From Helicobacter sp. (GTDB taxonomy: Bacteria; Campylobacterota; Campylobacteria; Campylobacterales; Helicobacteraceae): a DNA stretch of 20,082 nt. Location of the stretch: NCBI GenBank assembly GCA_022766795.1, contig JALEPE010000110.1, positions 1 to 20,082 on the forward strand. Direction: 5' to 3'. A program made the translations under genes and the position numbers. Shown here piece after piece: positions 7,900-15,466 of the stretch; position 1 is the stretch's first letter, and each line of letters begins with the position of its first letter. Below the pieces are notes generated by a model. The model had not been told where the DNA came from, did no database searches, and saw only the letters and a list, made by a program, of their open reading frames with translations.

Positions 7900-9006
7900 C
7901 TAGACATTGAACCGAAAGTGCATCACATCGCCATCTTGCACAATATAATCCTTGCCCTCAACGCGCATTGCTCCAGCTTCTTTCGCCTTTGCTTCTCCGT
8001 TGTATTTGATAAAATCCGCATAGGCAATGACTTCTGCGCGAATGAAGCCTTTTTCAAAGTCTTTGTGAATGACACCTGCGGCAGCGGGGGCTTTGTCGCC
8101 TTTATGGATTGTCCAAGCGCGCACTTCTTTGACGCCAGCAGTAAAGTAGCTAATAAGCCCGAGTTTTTGGAATCCTAAACGAATAATCGCATTAAGTCCG
8201 CTTTCTTGCACACCCAAATCGGTTAAAAACTCCTCTGCCTCTTCATCGCTTAAACCCACCAACTCTTCTTCAATCTTGGAGCAAAGTTTAATCACTTCTG
8301 CACCTTGTTTTGTAGCGTATTCTTTAAGTGTGGTAACAAAAGTATTGTCGGTACTCAAACCTTCTTCATCAACATTTGCGCCATAGATAATATCCTTATT
8401 GGTTAAAAAACGCAATTCCTTGTCCAAAAGCAAGAAATAGTCGTTGTCCCTCTCGCTAAATGTGCGCACCGCATTGCCGTCCTCTATGTGTTTCAAAAGG
8501 GCTTGTGCGACTTCTAGCTGTGCCTTTGCCTCTTTGTCTGTGCCACTTTTTGCGTTTTTTGCTAGTCTTTCTACACGTTTTTGTAGTGTTTGCATATCGG
8601 CGATTAATAATTCTGTCTCAATGATTTCCACATCACGTAAAGGGTCAATGCTCCCTTCTACGTGTGTAATATTGGAATCTTCAAAGCAACGCACAATTTG
8701 CAAAATCACTTCTGTTTCTTTAATGTTTGCTAAAAATTGGTTGCCAAGCCCCTCACCCTTGCTAGCACCCTTGACGAGTCCTGCAATATCTACAAATTCC
8801 ACTACGGAATGTTGAATCTTTTGAGGAGTGACGATTTTTGCTAGTGCATCAAGGCGTGCGTCTGGCACAGGCACTACGGCTTTATTGGGTTCAATCGTGC
8901 AAAAGGGATAATTTGCAGATTGTGCATTTTGCGTCTTTGTTAATGCGTTAAAAGTTGTGGATTTTCCAACATTGGGAAGTCCGACAATTCCAATGGATAA
9001 ACCCAT
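7900..9006 (-). CDS. ychF: Redox-regulated ATPase YchF (Obg/OLA1 family)
   Basis: Universally conserved cytoplasmic P-loop ATPase of the Obg-like group that associates with ribosomes and modulates translation and stress responses. Length 368 residues, as usual. G1 is GLPNVGKS (9-16) and G3 is DIAGLVKGASKGEG (from 73). The G4 position carries NVDE (211-214) in place of NKxD, the hallmark change linked to ATP rather than GTP preference in this family. A coiled-coil helical segment lies around 130-175 and a TGS domain at the C-terminus (about 283-366, ending DGDVMHFRFNV). It starts 1 nt after the pepA stop, so it is cotranscribed with pepA and dedA. Confidence 0.97.
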   Translation of the reverse strand: MGLSIGIVGLPNVGKSTTFNALTKTQNAQSANYPFCTIEPNKAVVPVPDARLDALAKIVTPQKIQHSVVEFVDIAGLVKGASKGEGLGNQFLANIKETEVILQIVRCFEDSNITHVEGSIDPLRDVEIIETELLIADMQTLQKRVERLAKNAKSGTDKEAKAQLEVAQALLKHIEDGNAVRTFSERDNDYFLLLDKELRFLTNKDIIYGANVDEEGLSTDNTFVTTLKEYATKQGAEVIKLCSKIEEELVGLSDEEAEEFLTDLGVQESGLNAIIRLGFQKLGLISYFTAGVKEVRAWTIHKGDKAPAAAGVIHKDFEKGFIRAEVIAYADFIKYNGEAKAKEAGAMRVEGKDYIVQDGDVMHFRFNV

Positions 9007-9007
9007 A

Positions 9008-10429
9008 TTAGTCCTTTATGTTATGTTTAATAAACTCTACAACAGCGCGTATGCCAGCACCTGTGGCTCCAAAAGGATTTACGCCCCAAGCCTTTTCTAC
9101 ATAGGCGGGTCCTGCAATATCAAGGTGTAACCATTTTTGCTGTAAGGATTCTTCTATAAACTCCCCTAGGAACATTCCCGCGCTAATCGCACTTCCATAG
9201 CGGCTTGATGGGATATTGCATAAATCGGCGACATCAGAGTTAAAGAGTTTGCGCAAATAAGGATTAAAAGGGAGTGTGGCACTAAGCTCACCGGCATTGA
9301 AAGCGGCTTTGTTAAAGGATTCTGCTAATTTTGTATTAAATCCCATAACTCCCGTGCTATAATCCCCTAAAGCAACCACGCAAGCACCTGTGAGTGTTGC
9401 AAGATCCAGTAAGAGATCCGGTTTTAAATCACTCGCATAGCTTAAGCAGTCTGCTAGAACCAAACGTCCTTCCGCGTCTGTGTTGCGCACCTCAATACTT
9501 TTTTTGTTGCGTGCAATTAAAATATCATCGGGTTTATACGCATTCCCACCAATCATATTTTCGGCTAATCCTAAGATTCCGTGTATTTCAGCATTAAGTT
9601 CTAGTCTTGCGACAGCTTCTAGGATTCCAAGCACCGCGCACGCACCGCTTTTATCCGACTTCATTGTCGTCATATAATCACTCGGTTTCAAACTAAGTCC
9701 GCCAGAATCGTAGGTCAAGCCTTTGCCCACAAGCACAATTTTTGGAATCTTGCCCTTTGGGGATTTTGGTGTATAGGTTAAATGCACCAAATAAGGCTCA
9801 TTGACACTTGCTTTAGCGACAGCTAAAAATGCGCCCATTTTTTCTTTTTCCAAGAATTTTTGGTCACGCACTATGCAAGCAATTCCTAGTTTTTGTGCGA
9901 CTGCTTTAGCGGTTTCTGCAATATATTTTGGGGTGGCAATCGCAGGAGGCGTGTTAATCAATTCGCGTGTATGATTGATACATTCGCTGATATTTGTAAC
10001 TTCGTGAATAGTTGCTTTTAGGGTTTTGGAGTCTAGCTTATTGGAGTGCAGATAAATTTCTTTTAAAGTGCTTTGGTCTTTCTTGCTCTTAAAGGTATCA
10101 AAAGTATAATGACCAAGCAAAATTCCCTCACACACTTCTTTAGCCTCTTGTGGATTCTCTACGCAGATACTTGCGTTGGTGATATTAAGCTTTTTTAAAT
10201 ATGTGATTGCACCAGCTAGCGCATCACGCAAGGCATTTGGAAATGGGTAGGCGCAGTGCTCAACCCCCACAAACAACTGATCTCCAACAAGACAATGTCC
10301 TTCGCCCTTGTAATTCCTAAGATGCAATGCGTCTTTTTGTGCTTGATTTAGGGTTTTGGGTAATTTTTTGTCTTGAACCAAAATAATTTCAATGTTCGCC
10401 TTTTTGCTATTTGCTACGATTTTCATCAT
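9008..10429 (-). CDS. pepA: Leucyl/cytosol aminopeptidase (M17)
   Basis: Two-metal M17 aminopeptidase that removes N-terminal residues from peptides in the cytoplasm; hexameric in known homologues. Length 473 residues. Aligning with E. coli PepA by motif spacing, the metal ligands are K236, D241, D259, D318 and E320, and the catalytic residues K248 and R322 (VGKGLTYDSGG, KSDKSG, NTDAEGRL). The N-terminal domain (about 1-150) is divergent, as is typical. Two consecutive ATGs are available; the second (10426) has better spacing from AGGAG. The gene starts inside the 3' end of dedA (23-nt overlap) and is followed after 1 nt by ychF, so the three are translationally coupled. E. coli PepA also binds DNA; nothing here shows that role. 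Confidence 0.95.
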   Translation of the reverse strand: MMKIVANSKKANIEIILVQDKKLPKTLNQAQKDALHLRNYKGEGHCLVGDQLFVGVEHCAYPFPNALRDALAGAITYLKKLNITNASICVENPQEAKEVCEGILLGHYTFDTFKSKKDQSTLKEIYLHSNKLDSKTLKATIHEVTNISECINHTRELINTPPAIATPKYIAETAKAVAQKLGIACIVRDQKFLEKEKMGAFLAVAKASVNEPYLVHLTYTPKSPKGKIPKIVLVGKGLTYDSGGLSLKPSDYMTTMKSDKSGACAVLGILEAVARLELNAEIHGILGLAENMIGGNAYKPDDILIARNKKSIEVRNTDAEGRLVLADCLSYASDLKPDLLLDLATLTGACVVALGDYSTGVMGFNTKLAESFNKAAFNAGELSATLPFNPYLRKLFNSDVADLCNIPSSRYGSAISAGMFLGEFIEESLQQKWLHLDIAGPAYVEKAWGVNPFGATGAGIRAVVEFIKHNIKD

Positions 10430-11012
10430 TATCTCCTATTATTTTATTGCCAACTTTTTGTGTTACTTTGTGAAAATAAAAATAGATTCCACCGCCTAAA
10501 ATGAGTGCAAATGGAATCGCAACATAATAATGTTCCTTTGAAAAATGAACGATTTGCAATAATTGCTCTCCAAAGAAATAAGCAAGTAGAATCGTGATTC
10601 CAGCCCAAACAAGCGCACTGATGAGATTTACAAATGCAAAGGTTTTCGCGCTATAACGCGTAACGCCGATACTCATAGGGATTACTGTGCGCATACCATA
10701 CAAATATCTTTGCACAAAAATAATAGGCCAGCCATAACGTTGCAAAAGCAAGTGCGCAAGGGCAAATTTCCTACGCTGCGTTTTAAGTTGCTTATAAATG
10801 AAGTTTTTATTATATCGCCCGATGTAGAAATATACTTGGTCTCCTACAAATCCACCAAGCCCCGCAACGATAATTGCAATAGGAATCGCCATATGTCCTG
10901 TATGGCACATAATTCCCGCCATAATTAGCCCAAGCTCACCCTCTAGTGTGCTCCAAATAAACAAAATGATATAGCCATATTCCTGCAATAATCGCGTAAA
11001 TAATTCTTCCAT
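10407..11012 (-). CDS. DedA family membrane protein
   Basis: Inner-membrane protein of the DedA/SNARE-associated (VTT) family; several members act as lipid flippases/scramblases needed for envelope homeostasis and proton-motive force. Length 201 residues. A re-entrant N-terminal hydrophobic segment contains the acidic pair in STLEGELGLIMAG; then GGFVGDQVYFYIGRY, GWPIIFVQRYLYGMRTVIPMSIG (the family F-x-R-x-x-P-type motif region) and three further membrane spans towards a short basic tail. It overlaps pepA by 23 nt and lies 52 nt downstream of the rhodanese-like gene. Lipid specificity cannot be inferred. Confidence 0.92.
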   Translation of the reverse strand: MEELFTRLLQEYGYIILFIWSTLEGELGLIMAGIMCHTGHMAIPIAIIVAGLGGFVGDQVYFYIGRYNKNFIYKQLKTQRRKFALAHLLLQRYGWPIIFVQRYLYGMRTVIPMSIGVTRYSAKTFAFVNLISALVWAGITILLAYFFGEQLLQIVHFSKEHYYVAIPFALILGGGIYFYFHKVTQKVGNKIIGDNDENRSK

Positions 11013-11064
11013 AAAATTATATCCAAAGTAAAATCACGCGGGATTCTAGCAAAAATTTGCTTAA

Positions 11065-11397
11065 TTACTGCATTCCTTCCCCATTCATTGCAATATTATG
11101 TTTTTTAAATGTAAAGAAATTATCATCAACATAATAAATATTTTGGAATCCCATTTGCACTAATTGCGTGCCAAAGTCCGCAGCAGTCGCACCACTATGG
11201 CAATAGAGTAGAATCTTTTTATCTTGATTTTCTTGCGCAATATGGGCAATGCGCTGCAAAGATTCTATATTTAGTGCGTCTTTAATGTGGCTAATAAGAA
11301 AATACCCGCGTGAGCGCAAATCAATCACAATAAAATCATTAGTATTTAAAGAATTTAATGCAACAGGCGTTGCTAAACTTTTGTTTTTAATCAGCAT
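11065..11397 (-). CDS. Single-domain rhodanese-like protein
   Basis: A 110-residue protein with one rhodanese fold and no signal peptide, so cytoplasmic. VIDLRSRGYFLISHIKDALNI is the conserved N-terminal part (the family D-R-x-x-x-x-x-x-G-H-I-x-x-A pattern with Ser in place of Gly before His). The active loop CHSGATA places the persulfide-forming cysteine at C66, and MGFQNIYYV matches the late G-F-x-x-V segment. Sulfur transfer is expected; the acceptor is unknown. It is probably the first gene of the run to dedA-pepA-ychF, with an AAGG site nine bases before the ATG. It is divergent from hemD across about 40 bp. Confidence 0.88.
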   Translation of the reverse strand: MLIKNKSLATPVALNSLNTNDFIVIDLRSRGYFLISHIKDALNIESLQRIAHIAQENQDKKILLYCHSGATAADFGTQLVQMGFQNIYYVDDNFFTFKKHNIAMNGEGMQ

Positions 11398-11425
11398 TTT
11401 ATACCTTTTAGAAATGAAAATTTGC

Positions 11426-11431
11426 TACAAT
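11426..11431 (+). promoter_or_regulatory. Candidate -10 box of hemD (possibly leaderless)
   Basis: TACAAT lies only six bases upstream of the preferred hemD ATG at 11438, so a start of transcription six or seven bases further on would coincide with the ATG. No good ribosome site precedes that ATG. Confidence 0.4.
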
Positions 11432-11437
11432 TTAAGA

Positions 11438-12151
11438 ATGGTTTATTATATCACAAAAACACAAGCAACCTTTGACTTTGTAATTCCAAATGGTGTAGAG
11501 ATTCTGCCTTTAATTACATTAAAAACTTGCTTCGTGTCAAGTATTTTGGAATTATTGCTAAGGAGTGATAGCTTAATTTTTACTTCCAAAAATGCGATTT
11601 TTGCCCTGCAAGAGAATTTAGAGCATTTAGGAGCGCAAAAAAAACGCGCTTATGCACATTGGAGAGAGATTCCAAATTATGTGTTAGGAGAGGGGAGTGC
11701 GCGCGTTTTGCAAGATTTGGGTATGCAAGTTAGATATGTCTCTAAAAGCGCGTATGGCAGTGATTTTGCTAAAGAGTTAAGTGCATTGCTGGTTGGTAAA
11801 TATCCGCTATTCTTGCGGGCAGAAGTGATTGCGTCTTCCTTACCGCAGACTTTGAGAGAAAGTGGAATTGCCATAGAGGAAGCAATTGTGTATGCAAATT
11901 ATCCACTAAAATTAGAAAAACCGCCAACATTGCTTAAGGATTCCATTATATTTTTTGGCGCACCATCACATATTAAGGCATTTTTGCTAAATTACACTTG
12001 GGATTGTAGCTTTACCGCGCTTTGTATTGGCAAAAGCACCAAAAACGCAGCATTGCAACTTTTGGGTAATGTGAGGATTCTGCAATCGCCTAAGCCCAAC
12101 AATAAAATCGCATTAGATTTTGCGCTACATTTATTATCTTGCAATTCTTAG
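11438..12151 (+). CDS. hemD: Uroporphyrinogen-III synthase
   Basis: Cyclises hydroxymethylbilane to uroporphyrinogen III in heme biosynthesis; cytoplasmic. The protein of 237 residues has the two-domain, motif-poor HemD pattern: LIFTSKNAIFAL near residue 50, YVLGEGSARVLQDLG (about 85), FLRAEVIASSLPQTLRESGIAIEEAIVYANYP in the linker and second domain, and IIFFGAPSHIKAFL (about 170) then ALCIGKSTKNAAL. I chose ATG 11438 (MVYYITKTQ) because earlier in-frame starts (11414, or 11249 inside the divergent gene) add unrelated residues. It is a low-identity family, so the call rests on overall pattern and length. Its stop overlaps the convergent M15 peptidase gene by 4 nt. Confidence 0.85.
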   Translation: MVYYITKTQATFDFVIPNGVEILPLITLKTCFVSSILELLLRSDSLIFTSKNAIFALQENLEHLGAQKKRAYAHWREIPNYVLGEGSARVLQDLGMQVRYVSKSAYGSDFAKELSALLVGKYPLFLRAEVIASSLPQTLRESGIAIEEAIVYANYPLKLEKPPTLLKDSIIFFGAPSHIKAFLLNYTWDCSFTALCIGKSTKNAALQLLGNVRILQSPKPNNKIALDFALHLLSCNS

Positions 12152-12885
12152 TGTAAGCCTCTTGCATAGCAGAGAATCTCGGGACGATATTCAAAGTGCA
12201 TTGTGTCATAATGCCACCACCTCCCGCCCCAAATAAATCCTTCGCTTTCAAAAATCGCGATAATTGCATTTGGAATTACAGGTAAATCTTTCCTGAAAGT
12301 ATTGTGGCGCAAATCCCATAGCCAATAACGTGAGTTCGCGACATTAATATCTATCGCGATTCCAAAGCTATGTGGGCTTAGTCGCTTCGTGCTTGCAATT
12401 GTGCGCCAATGATATGTTCCGCCAATATTTTGGAGATATTTTATCCATTGTGGATTTTCTTTGAGTAGGGTTTCAAGTCGTGTTTTTACGCGTTGCAATG
12501 CAGAATATGCCCCGTTTTGCGTATTAAATAAAAGGATTGTGCCATCTACCCATTTTAAAGGCTTTAAATATGATTTTACCTGTTCTTTGTCTGCGCCATA
12601 TATGGTTTTAAGCAAGCTATAATCCCGAATCCTACTGCTATCCTCAAAAGGTTGTTTGCTGTGAGAATGCAAAGGATAAGGATATGCGAAAGAATCCTCT
12701 ATTTGTGCATTTTGCAAGGCGGTTGCATATTGTGCGACATCGTAATGCGTGGGGATTGCTTTTAGATTCCACGCTTGTGAGCCGTAATATGTAAGAAAGC
12801 ATTGCGAAGCCAGCTTTACATTTATAGAATCCGTGGCGTTTGCGATTCCACAAAGCAATGCAATCCAAAGAAGTTTATAAAACAA
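12148..12885 (-). CDS. Secreted M15-family peptidoglycan peptidase
   Basis: Zinc metallopeptidase of the M15 (VanY / L-Ala-D-Glu peptidase) type, expected to trim peptidoglycan stem peptides in the periplasm. Length 245 residues. An N-terminal signal peptide (FYKLLWIALLCGIANA) ends near residue 17. The catalytic domain is at the C-terminus: SPHSFGIAIDIN supplies H172 and D179, and WGGRWWHYDTMHFEYRPE supplies H230 with D227 nearby, the GG-x-W-x-x-x-D-x-x-HFE pattern of the M15_4 subgroup. The central part (about 25-150) is a Helicobacter-type extension of unknown role. It overlaps the DUF493 gene by 11 nt, as the last gene of the selD operon. A role in helical cell shape is conceivable but not shown. 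Confidence 0.87.
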   Translation of the reverse strand: MFYKLLWIALLCGIANATDSINVKLASQCFLTYYGSQAWNLKAIPTHYDVAQYATALQNAQIEDSFAYPYPLHSHSKQPFEDSSRIRDYSLLKTIYGADKEQVKSYLKPLKWVDGTILLFNTQNGAYSALQRVKTRLETLLKENPQWIKYLQNIGGTYHWRTIASTKRLSPHSFGIAIDINVANSRYWLWDLRHNTFRKDLPVIPNAIIAIFESEGFIWGGRWWHYDTMHFEYRPEILCYARGLH

Positions 12886-13126
12886 ATTTAATCCTAGAAT
12901 CTCTTTGCAAAGCCTGAAAGATTAAATCGCGTTCCTCTTGGTGTTCCACTTCAATTTCAATGTTAATGCTATGGTATTTCCCACCGCTACTTTGCTTGCC
13001 GGGTGTGTGGATAAATTCTTTATTGACATTTTCTAGCGCAGCAAGATAGAGACTATCCTTATCCAGACCAATAATGCGGTAATGCCAAGTGCAGGGGTAT
13101 TGAATGCCATTGTCCTTATTTTCCAT
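12875..13126 (-). CDS. DUF493 (YbeD-like) small protein
   Basis: An 83-residue cytoplasmic protein of the DUF493/YbeD family, a small ferredoxin-like (ACT-resembling) fold whose function is unsettled; in other bacteria it often neighbours lipoate genes. YPCTWHYRIIGLDKD, SSGGKYHSINIEIEV and the C-terminal RDSRIKFVL fit the family. The start at 13126 has AAAGGAT seven bases upstream and matches the expected N-terminus; a longer frame from 13213 would only add sequence from ybgC read in another frame. It overlaps ybgC by 11 nt upstream and the M15 gene by 11 nt downstream, so it is tightly coupled. Confidence 0.85.
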   Translation of the reverse strand: MENKDNGIQYPCTWHYRIIGLDKDSLYLAALENVNKEFIHTPGKQSSGGKYHSINIEIEVEHQEERDLIFQALQRDSRIKFVL

Positions 13127-13511
13127 TGTAATCCTTTGGTAGAGTATTAAAAACTGCTTGTGCCCATTGCGGAATCTTAGCAATTCTTTGCGTTTTAGAA
13201 TCCATACAAACAAGCGTTAGCGAGGCTTTAAAAATTTCTTTATTGTCTTTCAAGATACTTTGTGCGAGTTGTACAGACGCACTTTTTTGGGCGATTAGCG
13301 CAGTTTTTACTTCTAATAAATCACCCAATTTTGCCGGGCGTAAAAATGCAATAGACATATCCTTGACAACAAATCCGATTCCCTCTTGCAAAGGTGGAAT
13401 CTTAGCGTTAAAAAACACTTCAGAGCGCGCTCTTTCGCAGTAATTTAAGTAGTTTGCGTGATACACGATTCCACCGCAATCTGTATCTTCATAATACACG
13501 CGTATTTGCAT
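13116..13511 (-). CDS. ybgC: YbgC-type acyl-CoA thioesterase (hot-dog fold)
   Basis: Hydrolyses acyl-CoA or acyl-ACP thioesters in the cytoplasm; in E. coli ybgC is linked to tol-pal and phospholipid metabolism, and a Helicobacter pylori homologue has been characterised as an acyl-CoA thioesterase. The 131 residues form one hot-dog domain with the signature YEDTDCGGIVYHANYLNYCERARSE near the N-terminus, where D (residue 11) and the GGIVYHANY loop form the active site. AAAGGGA precedes the ATG. It lies nine bases downstream of selD and overlaps the DUF493 gene. No tol or pal genes are in the window. Confidence 0.92.
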   Translation of the reverse strand: MQIRVYYEDTDCGGIVYHANYLNYCERARSEVFFNAKIPPLQEGIGFVVKDMSIAFLRPAKLGDLLEVKTALIAQKSASVQLAQSILKDNKEIFKASLTLVCMDSKTQRIAKIPQWAQAVFNTLPKDYNGK

Positions 13512-13520
13512 TTTGTCCCT

Positions 13521-14582
13521 TTAGTAAATATGGATTCTTTTTCCCTGTGTTATTGGTGTAACTGCGCCAATAATGCTAGCCCATTCTATCCCGTTATCTT
13601 GTAGCGTTTGGCAAAGTGTTTTAGCGGCATTTTGTGGGAGTGCAAACACTAGCCCGCCAGAAGTTTGCGCGTCAAAAAGCAGAATCTCTACATTTTTAAA
13701 TTTAGAATCTTTTTTTAAGCTAAAGCTGCATAAAGATGTGGTTGCCTGTTCATTTCCACAGCTCCCGCCCGGAATAATCCCCATTTGCGCAAACTCTATT
13801 GCGTTATCAACAAGTGGAATCGCATTGCTATCTAGCTGGATATTAATCTTTGGATTTAACATTTCGCTTAAATGCCCTAACAGTCCAAATCCCGTAATGT
13901 CTGTGCAAGCGTGAATATCAAATGTGCTTGCAATTTCACAGGCTTTGCGGTTTAATGTTGCCATAATGCTTGCGATTTGCTCTTGCACTTTTGTATCTAG
14001 CATATTTGCCTTTAACGCGGTGGTTAAAACTCCCATTCCAATCGGCTTTGTGAGAATCAAGGCATCACCCACTTGCGCGCCATTATTGCGCCAAATTTTT
14101 TTCGGATTGATAATGCCACTCACGCTTAAGCCATATTTTTGCTCACTATCTGCAATCGTATGCCCGCCCACAAGCGCACCACCAGCCTCGTGGATTTTAG
14201 ATAATCCACCCTCTAAAATTGCCTTTGCATAATCTTTTGGAATCCTGCAAGAATCCCACATCATAAGATTTAAGGCGCATTTGACAATTCCTCCCATTGC
14301 ATACACATCACTCAATGCATTTGCCGCAGCAATTTGCCCATAAATAAAAGGATCATTGACAACAGGTGTGATAAAATCTGCTGTCTGCACCAGTGCTAAA
14401 TCTGGTGTGAGCTGATACACTCCCGCATCTTCATTTCCGCTAAAATCTACTAAAACATTAGAATTATTTGTATTTTGCAAGCAGCTAGCAATTTGTGAGA
14501 GGTCGTCCAGACCCACCTTGCCCGCTCAACCCGCAACTTTAACAAATTGTGTAATTTTAATTGTATCTTGATTGTTTTGCAT
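13521..14582 (-). CDS. selD: Selenophosphate synthase (selenoprotein, in-frame UGA = Sec19)
   Basis: Makes selenophosphate from selenide and ATP, the selenium donor for selenocysteine and selenouridine; cytoplasmic dimer. The true start is ATG 14582: MQNNQDTIKITQFVKVAG then TGA (14528-14526) then AGKVGLDDLSQ. The TGA sits at the active-site position of family members (the G-[C/U]-x-x-K motif), so it should be read as selenocysteine, giving 353 residues; a GTG start at 14516 would remove the catalytic residue and lysine. Other SelD features: VLVDFSGNEDAGVYQL, VQTADFITPVVNDP, GGHTIADSEQKYGLSVSG and the C-terminal FDAQTSGGLVFAL. It leads an operon with ybgC, DUF493 and the M15 peptidase. The sequence implies that the host has SelA/SelB and tRNA-Sec, which are not in the window. 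Confidence 0.94.
14490..14528 (-). promoter_or_regulatory. Candidate bacterial SECIS element of selD
   Basis: Just 3' of the UGA, the mRNA can form a short stem (AGGU with ACCU) whose apical loop contains GGGUCU, resembling the GGUCU loop recognised by SelB in E. coli fdhF. The distance of about 12 nt from UGA to GGUCU is shorter than in fdhF, and the pairing was judged by eye. Confidence 0.5.
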
Positions 14583-14613
14583 CTTTGATAAACTCCATAA
14601 AGTCTCAAAAAAG

Positions 14614-14619
14614 ATTCTA
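14614..14619 (-). promoter_or_regulatory. Candidate -10 box of selD
   Basis: The minus strand reads TAGAAT in GCTAGAATCT, 31 nt upstream of the selD ATG at 14582, with T/A-rich sequence upstream. A GGAG lies in the leader but is far (about 12 nt) from the ATG. Confidence 0.45.
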
Positions 14620-14692
14620 GCAATTTTTACCTTATTTTTAATTGTTTTTGGGTAAATATGCACGATAAATTTAATCTAAATGAAGCTGAAAA

Positions 14693-15466
14693 ATGGAAAT
14701 TTTTGCATTAGAACCTTTGTATATCATCACGCTTTTATTTGTTGGAATCTGCACAGGGATAATTTCTGGGCTATTTGGAATCGGAGGAGGTGCAATTATT
14801 GTGCCGACAATGATTCTGCTTGGTAATGATATTAAGATTGCTGTTGGAATCTCTATTATGCAGATGATGTTCTCCTCACTATATGGCTCGTATGTGAATT
14901 ACAAAAAGAAAAATTTGGATTTACAAGATGGCTTGTATGTTGGGCTTGGTGGGCTTATCGGGGCTTCTTTTAGTGGTATGCTATTAAGTGTGATTCCATC
15001 GCATATTTTAGAAAAAATCTTTGTGGTATTTTTGGTGTATTGTATTTTTAAGGTGTTAAGGGCGAATGCAAATGGCGGTGAAAATAAGCTAGGCGAGGGG
15101 AGGGCGGCAAAGTTATTTTTGGTTGCTTATGGGAGTTTTGTTGGGGTGTTTGCCATTTCTTTAGGGATTGGTGGTGCAATAATGTTAGCACCAGTGTTAG
15201 CGTATTATTTAGGATATAGTAGCAAAAAAATTGCGGCATTATCACTCTTTTTTGTTGTCTTTTCCTCTATTTCTGGCTTCACTTCTTTAGCAATGCACGG
15301 CTTTGTAGATTTTAAGCAAGGCTTTATAATTGGAATCGCAACGCTAATAGGTGTGCGCATTGGCATTTGGATTCTAGGCATTATGGAAGTTAAGAAGCAC
15401 AAATACGCCCTGCTTACAATGTATTGCATTTTGCTTTTTATAATGCTTGAAAAAGCATTCTTTTAA
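14693..15466 (+). CDS. TauE/SafE family anion permease
   Basis: Inner-membrane transporter of the TauE/SafE (sulfite/organosulfonate exporter) family, 257 residues with about eight hydrophobic spans in two related halves. Each half begins with the family glycine motif: GIISGLFGIGGGAIIVPTMILLG near residue 25 and VGVFAISLGIGGAIMLAPVLAYYLG near residue 150. VGISIMQMMFSSLYGSYVNYKKKNLD is the conserved loop after span 2. The substrate cannot be predicted; sulfite, taurine-derived anions and other sulfur compounds are known for relatives. The ATG at 14693 has a poor ribosome site (GAAGCTG). It is divergent from selD, and its stop overlaps that of the KefB-type gene by 4 nt. Confidence 0.9.
   Translation: MEIFALEPLYIITLLFVGICTGIISGLFGIGGGAIIVPTMILLGNDIKIAVGISIMQMMFSSLYGSYVNYKKKNLDLQDGLYVGLGGLIGASFSGMLLSVIPSHILEKIFVVFLVYCIFKVLRANANGGENKLGEGRAAKLFLVAYGSFVGVFAISLGIGGAIMLAPVLAYYLGYSSKKIAALSLFFVVFSSISGFTSLAMHGFVDFKQGFIIGIATLIGVRIGIWILGIMEVKKHKYALLTMYCILLFIMLEKAFF

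Noticed and set aside
11249..12151. 300-residue form of HemD
   Set aside because: The added residues overlap the divergent rhodanese-like gene on the other strand and do not resemble HemD; the family N-terminus begins at 11438.
13573..14232. Long plus-strand frames opposite selD
   Set aside because: They are antisense shadows of selD with low-complexity Ser/Ala/Pro composition and no ribosome sites.
13521..14516. selD starting at the GTG at 14516
   Set aside because: This start removes the active-site region; the upstream frame through the UGA continues the SelD family sequence to an ATG at 14582.
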